Assembly (NCBI GenBank): GCA_902793465.1
Contig: CADBDT010000033.1
Location: forward strand, 1 to 50,789
DNA: 50,789 nt
Direction: 5' to 3'
DNA from: an uncultured Coriobacteriaceae bacterium
Lineage (GTDB): Bacteria > Actinomycetota > Coriobacteriia > Coriobacteriales > Atopobiaceae
Shown here one piece after another: positions 32,154 to 43,300 of this stretch; positions within the stretch are counted from its first letter, which is position 1; every line of letters starts with the position of its first letter. A program made the position numbers and the translations under genes. Below the pieces are notes generated by a model. The model saw only the letters and a list, made by a program, of their open reading frames with translations. It searched no databases and was not told the origin of the DNA.

Positions 32154-33848
32154 TTACTTGCGGTTGGCGCGATAGAACTCGATAAGCGCCTTGGTGGAGG
32201 CGTCTTGCGTGGCCAGCGCCTCGTCGTCGTGCAGCGCGGGCGTTATCTGCTTGGCAAGCTGCTTGCCCAGCTCTACGCCCCACTGGTCAAAGGAGTCGAT
32301 GCCCCACACAACGCCCTCTACAAAGGTGATGTGCTCGTACAGCGCAATGAGCTCGCCCAGGGTATGCGGGTTGAGCTCGGTGCCAAAGATGCTGGTCGTG
32401 GGACGGTTGCCCTCAAAGCAGCGGGCAGGAACGATCCACTCGGGCGTGCCCTCGGCGCGCACCTCGTCGGCCGTCTTGCCAAAGGCGAGGGCCTTGGTCT
32501 GCGCAAGGAAGTTGCCCAAGAACAGCTCGTGCACGTCCTGGCCGTCGCACTGAATGGGGTTGGCGCTGTTCACGAAGGCAATAAAGTCTGCGGGAACCGG
32601 CTTGGTGCCCTGGTGAATAAGCTGGTAGAACGCGTGCTGTCCGTTGGTGCCCGGCTCTCCCCAGAAAATCTCGCCGGTGCTGCAGGTAACGGGGCTGCCG
32701 TCCCAGCGCACGCTCTTGCCGTTGGACTCCATGGTAAGCTGCTGCAGGTAGGCGGCAAAGCGGTGCAGGTACTGGTTGTAGGGCAGCACCGCGTGCGTCT
32801 CGAAGCCAAAGAAGTTGTTGTACCAAATGTTGATCATGGCCATTATGGCTATTACGTTCTTCTCCAGCGGCGTGTCCTGGAAGTAGATGTCCATGTCGTG
32901 GAAGCCGGAAAGCAGCTGCTCGAACGTCTCCTTGCCATAGGCAAGAATGAGCGAGAGGCCCACGGCAGAGTCGGTGGAGTAGCGACCGCCCACCCAGCTC
33001 CAGAAGCCAAAGGCGTTCTGGGGGTCGATGCCGAAGTCCGCCACGAGCTCGAGGTTGGTGGAGACGGCCACAAAGTGCTTTGCGATGGCATCGGCGTCCT
33101 GGCTGCCGTCGGCCGCAATTGCGCCAGACTTGCGCAGGGAGTCGAGCAGCCACCAGCGGGCCATCTTGGCGTTGGTAATGGTCTCCAGCGTGGTAAAGGT
33201 CTTGGATACGACGATGCACAGCGTGGTTTCGGGATCGAGGCCCTTAACCTTCTCGGCAATGTCGTTGGGGTCGATGTTGGACACGTAACGGCAGGCGGGG
33301 CCGTCGAGCTTGGCCTTAAGCGCCTCGTAGATCATAACCGGGCCGAGGTCGGAGCCACCGATGCCAATGGAGACCACGGTCTCGATCTTCTTGCCAGTAA
33401 CGCCCTTCCACTCGCCGGAACGAACGCGGTCGGCAAAGTCGTACATCCTGTCCAGCACCTCGTGGACGTCGGCCACGGCGTCGGCGTCGTCCACTATAAA
33501 CTTGCCCTTCTCGGACGCGGGGCGGCGCAGGCCGGTGTGGAACACGGCACGATCCTCGGTGGTGTTTATGTGCTCGCCCGCATACATGGCGTCGCGACGC
33601 TCCTCCACGCCTGCCGCGCGGCAAAGATCCAGCAGCAGCTCCACGGTCTTGTCGGTGACCAAGTTCTTGGAAAGGTCGAAGTAGAGGTCAGACGTGTTAA
33701 ACGACAGCTTGGACACGCGATCGGGATCGGAAGCAAACAGCTCCTTGAGGTCGATTCCCTTTGCCTGAAGCTCGTCGTAGTGCGCGGCGAGCGCCTTCCA
33801 CGCGTCTGTGGCGGTAATGTTTACGGGTGCGGCAGGTTTTGTGGGCAT
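32154..33848 (-). CDS. pgi: Glucose-6-phosphate isomerase
   Basis: Interconverts glucose 6-phosphate and fructose 6-phosphate. The 564-residue protein of the long bacterial type has [18 protein letters not shown], the [13 protein letters not shown] segment, [15 protein letters not shown] with the active-site His, and the C-terminal signature [18 protein letters not shown]. The start MPTKPA has TAGGAGT upstream at a good distance. An ATG 9 codons earlier does not. Convergent with nothing close; a palindrome follows its stop. Confidence 0.95.
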   Translation of the reverse strand: MPTKPAAPVNITATDAWKALAAHYDELQAKGIDLKELFASDPDRVSKLSFNTSDLYFDLSKNLVTDKTVELLLDLCRAAGVEERRDAMYAGEHINTTEDRAVFHTGLRRPASEKGKFIVDDADAVADVHEVLDRMYDFADRVRSGEWKGVTGKKIETVVSIGIGGSDLGPVMIYEALKAKLDGPACRYVSNIDPNDIAEKVKGLDPETTLCIVVSKTFTTLETITNAKMARWWLLDSLRKSGAIAADGSQDADAIAKHFVAVSTNLELVADFGIDPQNAFGFWSWVGGRYSTDSAVGLSLILAYGKETFEQLLSGFHDMDIYFQDTPLEKNVIAIMAMINIWYNNFFGFETHAVLPYNQYLHRFAAYLQQLTMESNGKSVRWDGSPVTCSTGEIFWGEPGTNGQHAFYQLIHQGTKPVPADFIAFVNSANPIQCDGQDVHELFLGNFLAQTKALAFGKTADEVRAEGTPEWIVPARCFEGNRPTTSIFGTELNPHTLGELIALYEHITFVEGVVWGIDSFDQWGVELGKQLAKQITPALHDDEALATQDASTKALIEFYRANRK

Positions 33849-34000
33849 AACACGACTCCTAACCTTGGTTTTCATAGTTGGAACTAGATTAATACAAGGT
33901 CATGCGAACAAGCCCGTTGCATCGGTTGACGGCGTATTGTTGATGAAACTGGAGAGGTGTACTCCCCACAGTTTTGTCGGGCGCCCCCAGGCGTAGCCAG

Positions 34001-34309
34001 TCAGAGGCTTTCCGCAATGCCCTTCCAAGGCCGGATTTTTGCAAGCTCGGGCGCAAGCTTGCGCTTGGCGACTTCGGTGTCGTAGGCAACCTGCGCGCGA
34101 AGCCAGTAGCCATCCGTAAGTCCAAAGAACTTGCACAGGCGCAGGTCCGTATCGGCAGTAACGGACCTGCGGCCCAGCACAATCTGCCCAATACGCTGCG
34201 CGGGAATGCCCGTCTCCTTGGCAAGCCTATACTGACTAATACCCAAAGGAACAAGAAACTCCTCCTTTAGAAGTTCCCCGGGTGTTACGGGGTCCAGAAG
34301 CTTATCCAT
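34001..34309 (-). CDS. higA: HigA-type antitoxin
   Basis: A 102-residue XRE-family protein of the HigA (VapI-like) group: PGELLKEEFLVPLGISQYRL is the family opening and the helix-turn-helix covers about residues 24-60 (LAKETGIPAQRIGQIVLGRR). It should neutralise HigB and bind the operon's promoter. The start MDKLLDP has GAGGTGG upstream. It follows higB by 10 bases, the toxin-first order usual for HigBA. Confidence 0.9.
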   Translation of the reverse strand: MDKLLDPVTPGELLKEEFLVPLGISQYRLAKETGIPAQRIGQIVLGRRSVTADTDLRLCKFFGLTDGYWLRAQVAYDTEVAKRKLAPELAKIRPWKGIAESL

Positions 34310-34319
34310 GTGTTCCACC

Positions 34320-34601
34320 TCATTTGTGATAGTCCACGATCTCGACCTCACACGGACCTGCTTCCGACCAAATGAAGCATATTCGATAGCGGTCGTTAAC
34401 CCGTATGCTATATTGCCCCTCTCGATCTCCATGCAATGCCTCCAGCCTGTTGCCGGGAGGTATGCGAAGATCGTCAATCGATTGCGCAATTTGGAGCTGA
34501 CGAAGTTTGCGCAGAACAATACGCTCAATCGCCTGGAATTCCGGAACCCTCTTTCCTGCGTTCAACCGCGCTGCATCCTTACTGCGAAACGATACAATCA
34601 T
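34320..34601 (-). CDS. higB: HigB/RelE-type toxin
   Basis: A 93-residue ribosome-dependent mRNA endonuclease of the HigB/RelE fold: residues such as LRQLQIAQSIDDLRIPPGNR and LEALHGDREGQYSIRVNDRY match the family, followed by RICFIWSEAGPCEVEIVDYHK in parts. The start MIVSFRSKDA has GGGAGG upstream; an ATG 19 codons earlier does not. The preceding region (34620-34680) is AT-rich with a TACTAGTA palindrome at about 34656-34663, a possible operator for HigA. Confidence 0.88.
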   Translation of the reverse strand: MIVSFRSKDAARLNAGKRVPEFQAIERIVLRKLRQLQIAQSIDDLRIPPGNRLEALHGDREGQYSIRVNDRYRICFIWSEAGPCEVEIVDYHK

Positions 34602-34751
34602 ATAGTAACGCCTCCCGTTAGTACTGTCAAACGTTATTAGGGTGATAGTGTACCACATACTAGTACATGTGTTCTACTTATTTGTAAACGTTGCTTTAGG
34701 TTTAGGGGGCGCTGGGAATTCTTCTTTACCCCTCCATAACCAGAACCGACG

Positions 34752-34780
34752 TTCGCATATTGCGACTGGTTTGGTATACT
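34752..34780 (+). promoter_or_regulatory. Candidate promoter of the Cna_B protein
   Basis: TTCGCA (34752-34757) and TATACT (34775-34780) are 17 bases apart, about 35 bases upstream of the start codon. The -10 is good and the -35 fair. Confidence 0.5.
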
Positions 34781-34814
34781 TGTTTTAATCGAACCTACAA
34801 AAAAGGGATATATC

Positions 34815-37800
34815 ATGAATAAGACCACCACGGCACGTCCGCTTCTGGCCTTCGCTACCGCGTTGCTGGCCTTTTTCGTCCTAACACCAACCTCTGTGGC
34901 ACTGGCAAGTACCGCTGCCTCCAACGAATTGGACGGCGTTACAACACGCATTGTTGCAGGCGAAGATTCTTTTGCCGCAAGCTCTTGGGTACCACTGGAG
35001 GTGCAGGTTAACAACAAGAATCCCAACCACAACATACGCATAGTGGAGGCAGGCCTTACGGCGTTGCCCGACGGTCTTGAGCTAAAGTCTGGCGACGCCC
35101 TTAAGACCTCGCAAGCATCCACAGAGCTTGCGGCGGGCACGCAGTTATACACTACGGTGCACTCCCTGAGCCTGCGCAAGACAGCAGGCGCCGGCACTGC
35201 TAGTCCCACGGGCAGCGGCACCACCTCGCCCGCAGCCAAGGCTACGACTTCGCGAACCGCCTCCACCTCCACACCCAAGACGGCGGATACCAGCCACGCA
35301 CAGGCAATCGTCGTGGCCATAGCGGCCGTTGGCGCGCTTTCGCTGCTCGCAGCTCGAAGGCTGCGCAGAGGCGGCACGCTCGTGCTGTTGCTGGTGGGAA
35401 TCGTTGCCGCCACCGGGCTTACGGCGCTTCCTGCACGCCAAGCCGCTGCCGCCACAACCGCGCACACGGCCAACTGCACCCTAACCGTTACCATAGACGG
35501 CACCGCGTACACCTTTAACGGCTACGTTACCTACACGTACGACTCCGCCACGCCCACACCGGCCCCAAGCCCCGAACCCACCCCCACACCGACGCCCGAT
35601 CCCAAGCCTCAAACCGTAAGCATCGCGGTGCAAAAGACCTGGGCCGACGGCTCGCTTATGGACAAGGACGGCAAGCCCTTGGGCAACTACGCACGTCCCG
35701 CGTCCGCAACCGTAGCGCTGCTCGACCCGTCGGGCGCCGAGGTGGCAACCACAGACCTTACGGCAGACGGCCAGTGGTCTGGCAGCTTTGCAAACCTGCC
35801 CGCGCGCGACGCCAACGGCGCAAACATAGACTATGCCAGCTACACCGTGGCCGAAAAGCCCGTACCTGCAGGCTTTACTTGCGAGCCGGCACATCCCGTG
35901 GCCGCCACCTCCGGGACCTTGCAAGCCACGCTCACCAACGTGCCCACGGTGCGCTCGGTCTATGTTCCCGCCAGCGTTAGCATCAAAAAACTAAGCACTT
36001 CGCAGGTTGCTCCAACAGACCCCGTGCAAGGCTCTGCGCGGGACGTCCCACTCCCCGGCACAAAGTTCAACGTAACGCGCAACTTTGGCCAGCCAGGCGC
36101 GATTGCCGCCGAGCAGACCACCGATGCCAACGGCGCCATTGTCTTCGAGGCCACCGCCCCGGCCGAGCGCATACAGGTAGCAGAGACCGAGGCACGGGCC
36201 GGCTATTACAACAACGGCGCGGCGTTTGTCCTTGCCGTGGAGGCCGACGCCAACCCGCAAAGCGTCGTGCTGGACACGGCCACCGGCACATGGGTAAAGG
36301 CCCACAAGCTGTCCACGCAAATAAGCGAGGGCGACACCAGGCCAGAAGGGCTCGTTATCGAGCAGCCCTCGGCTGCCGGCGCAAGCGGCACGAACGTCCC
36401 ACAGAACGAGAACACCTACACCCTGCGCAACTTGCCCCTGTGCGACCTGCGCGTATCCAAGAACTTCGTGGTCCCGCAAGGCGCGAGCCTGCCCACGAAC
36501 TTCTCTGTAACGCTGACCTACGCCAACGCCGCAGGCCAGCAGCAAACGATCGAGCTCAAAAAGGGTGACAAGTACGACCAAGACCCCGCCAGCGCAAAGA
36601 GCTTCAACTGGGTCGTGCCCGGCATCCCTGCCGGAGCACAGGTTACGCTTGCCGAGCGCAACTACGCCATTGTCGGCCACGGAGTCGCCAAGACCGACGT
36701 GCAGGTGTCGCGCGCCGACCCGTCTAACGATAGCGGCAACTTCCTAACCCCCATGACCGCCGAGAACGGCGTGCAGGTACACAACGGCGGTACCACCGTT
36801 TCCTTTGCCATGCCGGCGCACCTAGACCCCGACCCCAGCTGGCGCTACCCGCAAGGCAGTGCAAACGAGGGCACGCTCGGCACGCAAAGCGCGCAGGTGA
36901 GCTTTACCAACGAGTACTACGCAACCGAGTCGCGCAGCCTCAGGCTTACCAAGACCTGGAACGACAGCAACAACGCCGCAGGCATTCGCCCAAGCGCAAG
37001 CGAATACGTAGCCGCCCTCGCGCTCAAGGCCGACGGCATAGACATAACGCGGGCGGGATATACCCCAGGCATTGGAGCCATTGGCGAAAACGTGTACACC
37101 GCAACGTGGACGGGCCTGCCCAAGTTCAAGAGCGACGGTTCGACCCCGATTTCCTACACCGTGGAAGAGGCACCCGTAGCCGGCTACGTTGCGGGCGAGA
37201 TAAACGGCTCCTCGAGCAGCGAGAACGGATTTTCCCTTACCAACACGCTGGGCGTTGTGGTGGACATTACCAAGGAGTGGCACCACAACGTGGGCGACAA
37301 CGTGCAAATACACGTGCTCAACAGCAGCGGAGCCAGCGTGGATGTGCTCGGCTTTGGCGCAGAGGAGTTTGTGATTCCCGAGGGCGACTACAAGGCAGCG
37401 GTCACCAAGAGCTCAAAGCTGTTGCCCGCGCTTGACGCGCAAGGCCAGCGCATAGAGTACCAGGCATTCGAGCCAACCGGCGCAGCGCCCGTCGTGGAGA
37501 ATGCCGTGCCAGTTGCATGGAGCACCGACTCCGTGACCGACGGTGTGGTGCACGGCTCGGCAACCGTGGTCAACGTGCTCTCGCCAACAATCAGCATGTC
37601 GGGTACCAAGATATGGAGGGATGGCAACAAGGAGCACAACAACGCCAGCGAAGTTACGCTGGGCGTGCAGCGGCGCGTGGCCGGCAGCGAAGAGCCGCTT
37701 GTTCCCTACCCCATCGCCGCCTCCGACGTTAGCTGGGACGACAGCACCTACACCATTTCCAATCTGCCCAAATACTACAGAGACCTCGTTGAATACGAGT

Positions 37801-40220
37801 ACTTCGCAACGGAGGAGCAGATGGAGGGCTACCTTCCGCCGTTGTACTACGACGCCAACGGCCACGCCAACGACCACGACGGAGCCCCGGACGGAGGCTT
37901 CATCCTCAACTATATTAAGCAACAACATTTAACGGTCTCCGTCACCAAAGAGTGGGACGACGACGGCAATCGCGATGGCAAGCGACCGAGCACAATTAAG
38001 CTGCAGGCGTTTGCCCGTGACAGCAGCGATAACTTCCACATAAGCCCAGAAACGTCCTTTGACGTCTCCCCAACGGAATCGAGCCAGGTCTTTACGTTTA
38101 CAAACGTGGACCGATACGACCGTAACGGCGCAGAGATTCCCTGGCAGGTTTGGGAGACAAACGTACCCGAAGGCTACACCTGCACCTACTACGACGCCCG
38201 GGGAGGCAATCCACAGCAAGATTCCGGACATGGCCACTTTAGCGGCATGGGCGCACCGATAGGCGGAAAGATCGTAAACAAGCATGTGCCCGAGACGATT
38301 CCGGCTGCCGGCACCATAACCTGGGACGACACCACTGCGCCGGCGGGCAAGCGTCCCACGAGCGTAACCGTGCGTCTGCACGCAGACGGCGCAGAGGTGG
38401 CCAGCACCACCGTAGACGCGACCTCCGCAGACGCAAACGGCAACTGGACGTACGACTTTGGCAACCGCTACAAATACCGCGACGGCGGCACGGCCATCGT
38501 CTACACCGTTACCGAGGATGCCATTGTTGACTACGAGCACACCACTAGCGGCTTTAACATAACCAACGCCTATTCGCCCAGCAAAACCACCGTAGACGTC
38601 GAGAAGGTCTGGAACGACAGCAACAACGCCGACGGCCTGCGCCCCACCAGCGTTACCGTAAGCCTTATGGCGGGCAACCCACCCACGGCCACAGGCGACG
38701 CGCTTACGCTCAATGCGGACAACAGCTGGGAGGGAACCTTTACGGTTAACGAGTACGACGCAAGCAACAACAAGATCGCCTACACCGTGGCCGAGCCAGA
38801 GGTGCCCGAGGGCTACGAGGCGACCGTTACGGGCAGCGCCGAGCACGGCTTTACGATTACCAACACGCACGAGGCAGAAACCACAAGCGTGCACGCGCGC
38901 GTGGAGTGGAACGACAACAACAACCAGGACGGCAAGCGGCCACAGAGCGTGCAGGTGACCCTCTTGGCTAACGGCGTCCCCGCCGGACAAGCGATTACCC
39001 TAAACGAGGAAAACAACTGGACGGGCACTTTCCAGAACCTTCTAAAAAAGAGGAACGGCACGGACATTACGTACCTCACGTCGGAGGTAGCGTCTTCCGT
39101 CCTTACCGGCACGGACGGCCCCGGCACCTATAGCTTTGCGCAGACCGGCACCGGCACACAGCAGGACCCGTACGTTATAACCAACACGCACACTCCCGAA
39201 AAGATAGCCGTTAGGGTAGAGAAGCGCTGGTGTTGGAATGGCGCAAACGGGACGTCAATACCCAACAGCATTAGCGTAACGGCAACTGACAAAGGCGGCA
39301 AGACATATGAACTTACCCTAGAGTCGGCCAAGCAGTGGTCGACCGAGATTGCCAACGTAAACAAGTACTGGAACGGATCCATTAATGTATTAACCTTCAA
39401 CGAGCAACGGCCGAGCGGTTCCAACTGGAAAAAACTGTCTGAAGGCGGAAGCTTGGCCATAGGACGCTGCATCATCTTGAACTCAGAGACAACCACCTTG
39501 CGCGGAGGGCTGCATTGGCCAAAATCAACGCAGATGATTGACACCAGCCTGTTCCCCCGCCCGCAGAGCATTACCGTTACGCTACAACTGTTTGACCAAC
39601 CAAACGGCACCTGGTTTGCGGTCGACTCTCAGGAAGTCTCGCGTAACAACAGCACGGATTCGACCGCCGACGACTGGCTTTTCTCGTTTGAAGACGTGGC
39701 GCTCTATAACGACTATGGCACAGAGGCTCGGTATCGCGTGGTAGCAACTACGCCTGGCGGCTACACATCCAGCGGCGGCACAAAGGAGGACGGCTACGCA
39801 ATTAGCTACGGCTACGATGCCATTACCCTGCGCCTTACCAAGACCTGGGACGACGGTGGCAACACAAGCCAGCGACCGGGAACGAGCGATTTTGGCAACT
39901 ATTTGGAGCTGTACAAGGACGGCGCCAAGCTAAACGCAACTCCCACCGTTATGTACGACAGCACCAAGCCCAACGAGTATTCGGTCCGTTGGATGGTCCC
40001 TAACGCGTCCTACACCGTTGTGGAGAAGGACGTCCCAGGCTACACGATGGTTGGCAGCGTAGGCGGCAACGGCTCGACCGGCAACCCGTTTACCATAACG
40101 AACCGGCGGTCCACCAACGGAACCAGCAGCCTAAACGCAAACGCGCACAACAGCACTCCGCCCCCACCGCCCACGGAAAAGGCCCAAGATAACAACGGCA
40201 ACACAGAACCCATGAGCTAG
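34815..40220 (+). CDS. Giant secreted Cna_B-repeat surface protein
   Basis: An 1801-residue protein with a signal peptide (MNKTTTARPLLAFATALLAF.., cleavage near residue 32). Residues 153-185 are a sorting-signal look-alike (TPKTAD, hydrophobic helix, RRLRR), followed at once by a second hydrophobic segment (187-205) with an AxA-like end (ARQAAAA). Then comes a Pro-rich spacer, one prealbumin/SpaA-like domain and about ten Cna_B modules of the type KVWNDSNNADGLRPTSV to about residue 1770, each with the Lys/Asp/Glu residues that form isopeptide bonds in the family. The end is Pro-rich (STPPPPPTEKAQ) with no LPxTG. AAAGGG lies upstream. Probably an adhesin or fibre. Confidence 0.85.
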   Translation: MNKTTTARPLLAFATALLAFFVLTPTSVALASTAASNELDGVTTRIVAGEDSFAASSWVPLEVQVNNKNPNHNIRIVEAGLTALPDGLELKSGDALKTSQASTELAAGTQLYTTVHSLSLRKTAGAGTASPTGSGTTSPAAKATTSRTASTSTPKTADTSHAQAIVVAIAAVGALSLLAARRLRRGGTLVLLLVGIVAATGLTALPARQAAAATTAHTANCTLTVTIDGTAYTFNGYVTYTYDSATPTPAPSPEPTPTPTPDPKPQTVSIAVQKTWADGSLMDKDGKPLGNYARPASATVALLDPSGAEVATTDLTADGQWSGSFANLPARDANGANIDYASYTVAEKPVPAGFTCEPAHPVAATSGTLQATLTNVPTVRSVYVPASVSIKKLSTSQVAPTDPVQGSARDVPLPGTKFNVTRNFGQPGAIAAEQTTDANGAIVFEATAPAERIQVAETEARAGYYNNGAAFVLAVEADANPQSVVLDTATGTWVKAHKLSTQISEGDTRPEGLVIEQPSAAGASGTNVPQNENTYTLRNLPLCDLRVSKNFVVPQGASLPTNFSVTLTYANAAGQQQTIELKKGDKYDQDPASAKSFNWVVPGIPAGAQVTLAERNYAIVGHGVAKTDVQVSRADPSNDSGNFLTPMTAENGVQVHNGGTTVSFAMPAHLDPDPSWRYPQGSANEGTLGTQSAQVSFTNEYYATESRSLRLTKTWNDSNNAAGIRPSASEYVAALALKADGIDITRAGYTPGIGAIGENVYTATWTGLPKFKSDGSTPISYTVEEAPVAGYVAGEINGSSSSENGFSLTNTLGVVVDITKEWHHNVGDNVQIHVLNSSGASVDVLGFGAEEFVIPEGDYKAAVTKSSKLLPALDAQGQRIEYQAFEPTGAAPVVENAVPVAWSTDSVTDGVVHGSATVVNVLSPTISMSGTKIWRDGNKEHNNASEVTLGVQRRVAGSEEPLVPYPIAASDVSWDDSTYTISNLPKYYRDLVEYEYFATEEQMEGYLPPLYYDANGHANDHDGAPDGGFILNYIKQQHLTVSVTKEWDDDGNRDGKRPSTIKLQAFARDSSDNFHISPETSFDVSPTESSQVFTFTNVDRYDRNGAEIPWQVWETNVPEGYTCTYYDARGGNPQQDSGHGHFSGMGAPIGGKIVNKHVPETIPAAGTITWDDTTAPAGKRPTSVTVRLHADGAEVASTTVDATSADANGNWTYDFGNRYKYRDGGTAIVYTVTEDAIVDYEHTTSGFNITNAYSPSKTTVDVEKVWNDSNNADGLRPTSVTVSLMAGNPPTATGDALTLNADNSWEGTFTVNEYDASNNKIAYTVAEPEVPEGYEATVTGSAEHGFTITNTHEAETTSVHARVEWNDNNNQDGKRPQSVQVTLLANGVPAGQAITLNEENNWTGTFQNLLKKRNGTDITYLTSEVASSVLTGTDGPGTYSFAQTGTGTQQDPYVITNTHTPEKIAVRVEKRWCWNGANGTSIPNSISVTATDKGGKTYELTLESAKQWSTEIANVNKYWNGSINVLTFNEQRPSGSNWKKLSEGGSLAIGRCIILNSETTTLRGGLHWPKSTQMIDTSLFPRPQSITVTLQLFDQPNGTWFAVDSQEVSRNNSTDSTADDWLFSFEDVALYNDYGTEARYRVVATTPGGYTSSGGTKEDGYAISYGYDAITLRLTKTWDDGGNTSQRPGTSDFGNYLELYKDGAKLNATPTVMYDSTKPNEYSVRWMVPNASYTVVEKDVPGYTMVGSVGGNGSTGNPFTITNRRSTNGTSSLNANAHNSTPPPPPTEKAQDNNGNTEPMS

Positions 40221-40298
40221 CCGACCGCCAGATGAACAGGGGACGGGTCCACCACCATTAAGTTGGCGCTGTACCCGCAGGGGAATATCCGTCCCTGA

Positions 40299-40380
40299 AC
40301 CGTGCCCCTTGGGGATACTCCCCCCGCGGTACATTTTCGGGAAAATGTACCGCAGGGGGAGTATCCCCAAGGGGCACGGT
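40299..40380. repeat. Family-1 palindrome, short type (between the two giant genes)
   Basis: The arms 40299-40338 and 40341-40380 match over 40 bases with one mismatch. The outer part reads CCGTGCCCCTTGGGG and is mirrored. A partial copy (GTACCCGCAGGGGAATATCC) precedes it at 40271-40290. It is 12 bases from the stop of the 3387-residue gene. Confidence 0.9.
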
Positions 40381-40391
40381 TGGGCCGCGCG

Positions 40392-43300
40392 TCACCTCGT
40401 GCGGCAGGCGTCGGCGGTGGGGCCGGGGGCGTCGGCGCCCCTGGAGAGCACCAGGAACTCCACGGCCTCGGCGCGCTTGGCGAGGCCGACCGAGCCGGCG
40501 TCCTGGCCATCGCGGGCCCAGCCGGACCAGCCGAAGGTCTGGCTGTGCACGCGGTACCAAACGCTCAGGTAGGCAGCGTCGTCGCCAGTGAGCTGGGCAC
40601 GTATGGCCTCAACCCGCCTGGCCTGGCCGGTGGTGCCGGACACGGCGCCGTCGGCCCTCCACTCGCTCTCCCAGCCAATTCGCTGCAGGTGGGACTGATA
40701 CTTTATGCCGGACGAAGGTAGGCAACCGGATTTGATCCAGAGGGCCTCCATGCGCTTGGCCTGGCCGGTAGTCCCGATCTGGCCAGCATTGCGGTAGCCC
40801 AACCAGCCGTCGTGCTGCACATGCGCGTTTGCCGCCACGACACCACGATACGCCGTCTTGCGCGCGTCGTAGCCCTCGGGCTTTGCATCGCCCTTAAGCA
40901 CCACGACCTGTATGGCCTCGCCGCGCTTGCCCATGCCCGTGGTGCCGGCGGGCGCGCCGTCGCAGGCCCATCCCTGCCAGCCGTAGGTCTGGCTGTGCAC
41001 GCGGTACCACACGTGGTAACCAGCGTCGGAGAGCCTGCTCGAGAGCCTCATCTGTATGGCCTCGAGGCGCCTGGCCTGGCCGGTGGTGCCAGAGAGCTCG
41101 CCGTCCTTGGACCATTCCTTCTCCCAGCCGACCTTCTGCAGGTGGCTGCGGTACTCAATGCTGCCGCCCTCCACCTTGGCAGAGAACGCCTCGAGCCTCT
41201 TGGCCTGGCCGGTGGTGCCCAGGACGGCGCCGTCCCTGGCCTCGGGCTGGTCGCCGTAGGTCTGCACGTGGCCGGCATAGGCGGTTGGAAGCTGGGCTCC
41301 GCCGTCGATGTCGAACTCCAGCGTCACGGAGTCCTTGAGGTTGCCCTTTCCGGTGATGGTCACCTTCGCCTTGCCCACGGACACGTTGTCCGCGTAGGCA
41401 AGCGTGTAGTCGCGGCCCTCCACGGCCACGTAGTCGCCCAGCGTTACCCTCGGCCTGGGCGTGACCGCCTTTCCGGTGTAGGGCGCCGACTTTGCGAGCT
41501 CAATGTCGCAGTCCTTAACCGACGCCGGCACAATCGTAAAGGTAACGATTTGGTCGTCGGCCGTCGTTGGCACGTTGTCTTCTTCATCGGGCTCGCCAAT
41601 CTCCCACTGCAGTTTGTCGGCAATGCGCGCACGAACGGTGTAGGTTCCCACGTTGGTGGCCACGGCATCGCCGAACTCGTCTATGCGCGCCCCATTGCTG
41701 GGATCCAGCAGCGAATAGTTGTCGTTGCACCACACGCCCGTTTGCTCCTCGCCGTCAAACACGAGCTCTTTGCCTTCGGGAACTTCGATGACCTCGTCGA
41801 GCAGGTACAAGTACGTTACGGGTTCGCTTGCGTCTTTGTCTTCCTCGGTCGCATAGGCCTGAATTGTCATTATGCCGTCTTCGTCGGTGGTGGTGCGGTC
41901 CAGGTAGATGGGCGTGCCGCGCGTGTACTCCACAAAGTTCGCCAAATCGGCATTGGCGTCGGTGTTGTAGTAGATAGTTGCGTCGGGTTTGTAGGTATCC
42001 AAGTAGATTACCTGCGAGAGGTCGTATACGCCGTCGTCCAGCGTGGCGTAGGGCGGATCAGCCGGTTCGTGGCGACGGTCGGGCGGGTTTACATATACGT
42101 TGATTGCAAACGTAAGGTCCACTTTATCCTCGCCCTCGGGGTTAACGATCCAGTTCGGCAGCGGCGTTTTGACCGCGCCCGTTACCGCCCAGACGGACAC
42201 GTTTGCGTCCTTGCCGTCCTCCTCAAGCGTGCGGTGTTCCCAGTCCCACACGATCTCAACGTCTTCCTGTATGCCGTCCTCCACTGTGAGGGTCGTGGTG
42301 GTGGGTAGCTGCTGCTGTATGTCGCTGTCTGGATCCACGTCCAGCAAGTCTGCAGGCTGCTCCACATCCAGCAGGTTGAGGGTGTCGGCAGCCATAACGT
42401 AGATGGGGACGTACACCTTAAGGACGTCCTGCGAAGCGCCATCGGGAAGAGCCACGCCTTCGGGCAGCGTGATCGTGCCCTCGGCATGCCAGAAGGACTC
42501 GTATGCCTTACTGCCGTTTTCGTCGCAAACGGGGTCTTGCCAAACTACGTTTGCCTTGTTTATGCTGCTGCCCACTACCTCTATATCCACCTGGGACGGA
42601 AGCAGCGCCTTAAGAGCGTCCTTGTTGTTCTTATCGTTAGCAGCGACGATGGGCGCAGGCTCTACGATCCTTTGCAGGCCAGGCTGCTCGGTCTTGTAGA
42701 AGCTCACGTACATCGTGTGTGCAGGGTCTTCCGTGGCGTATTCCACCATGGCCGCATCGTCCTCGTCGCTTTCGTCTGGCACCTCGTAGTCGGGTAGCAG
42801 GTCGTCGGCATATGCAAACTGCTTGTCTGCGGCAGGCGCAAGCGTTACCGTCGCGTCGTATTCCGTGCCGTAGGCAGCTTTGCCATCGCCCTGATTCGTG
42901 GGATCGGGATCCCATGCTAGCGCGCTTACCGTAACGGGCACCTCAGAGAACTTGTTGTTTTGCAGCGTAAAGCTGGCGGCAGTAGGTGCAGTCGTTGTTG
43001 CCATCGCCTGTCCAGCCTTCGGTGCGGCAAACTTGGCTTGGACGACGTCGACTACCGGCTTGTACAGCGCCTTTATGGTGTAGGTCTGACCAGCAGGCGC
43101 ACCGCTTGCAAACTGGAAGTAGCCAATCGTAAGGCCATCCTCGGAGACGTCGGCGGCGTCCTGCGGATCGGTTTGAGGTGCATCAACCTTGGTGATGTGC
43201 GCGGGCACATCCCATTCAACGAACTCGGCACCTTCGACCTCTGGCGCGTAGACCGCAAACTTGTTCTCCTCGTCCACAAAGAGCGTTAGCTCTTCGTCCG

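Noticed and set aside
34310..34528. N-terminal extension of the HigA frame
   Set aside because: It overlaps the higB reading frame and has no HigA similarity; the start at 34309 is preferred.
39900..40220. LPxTG anchor at the end of the Cna_B protein
   Set aside because: The C-terminus is Pro/Asn-rich and has no hydrophobic helix or basic tail.
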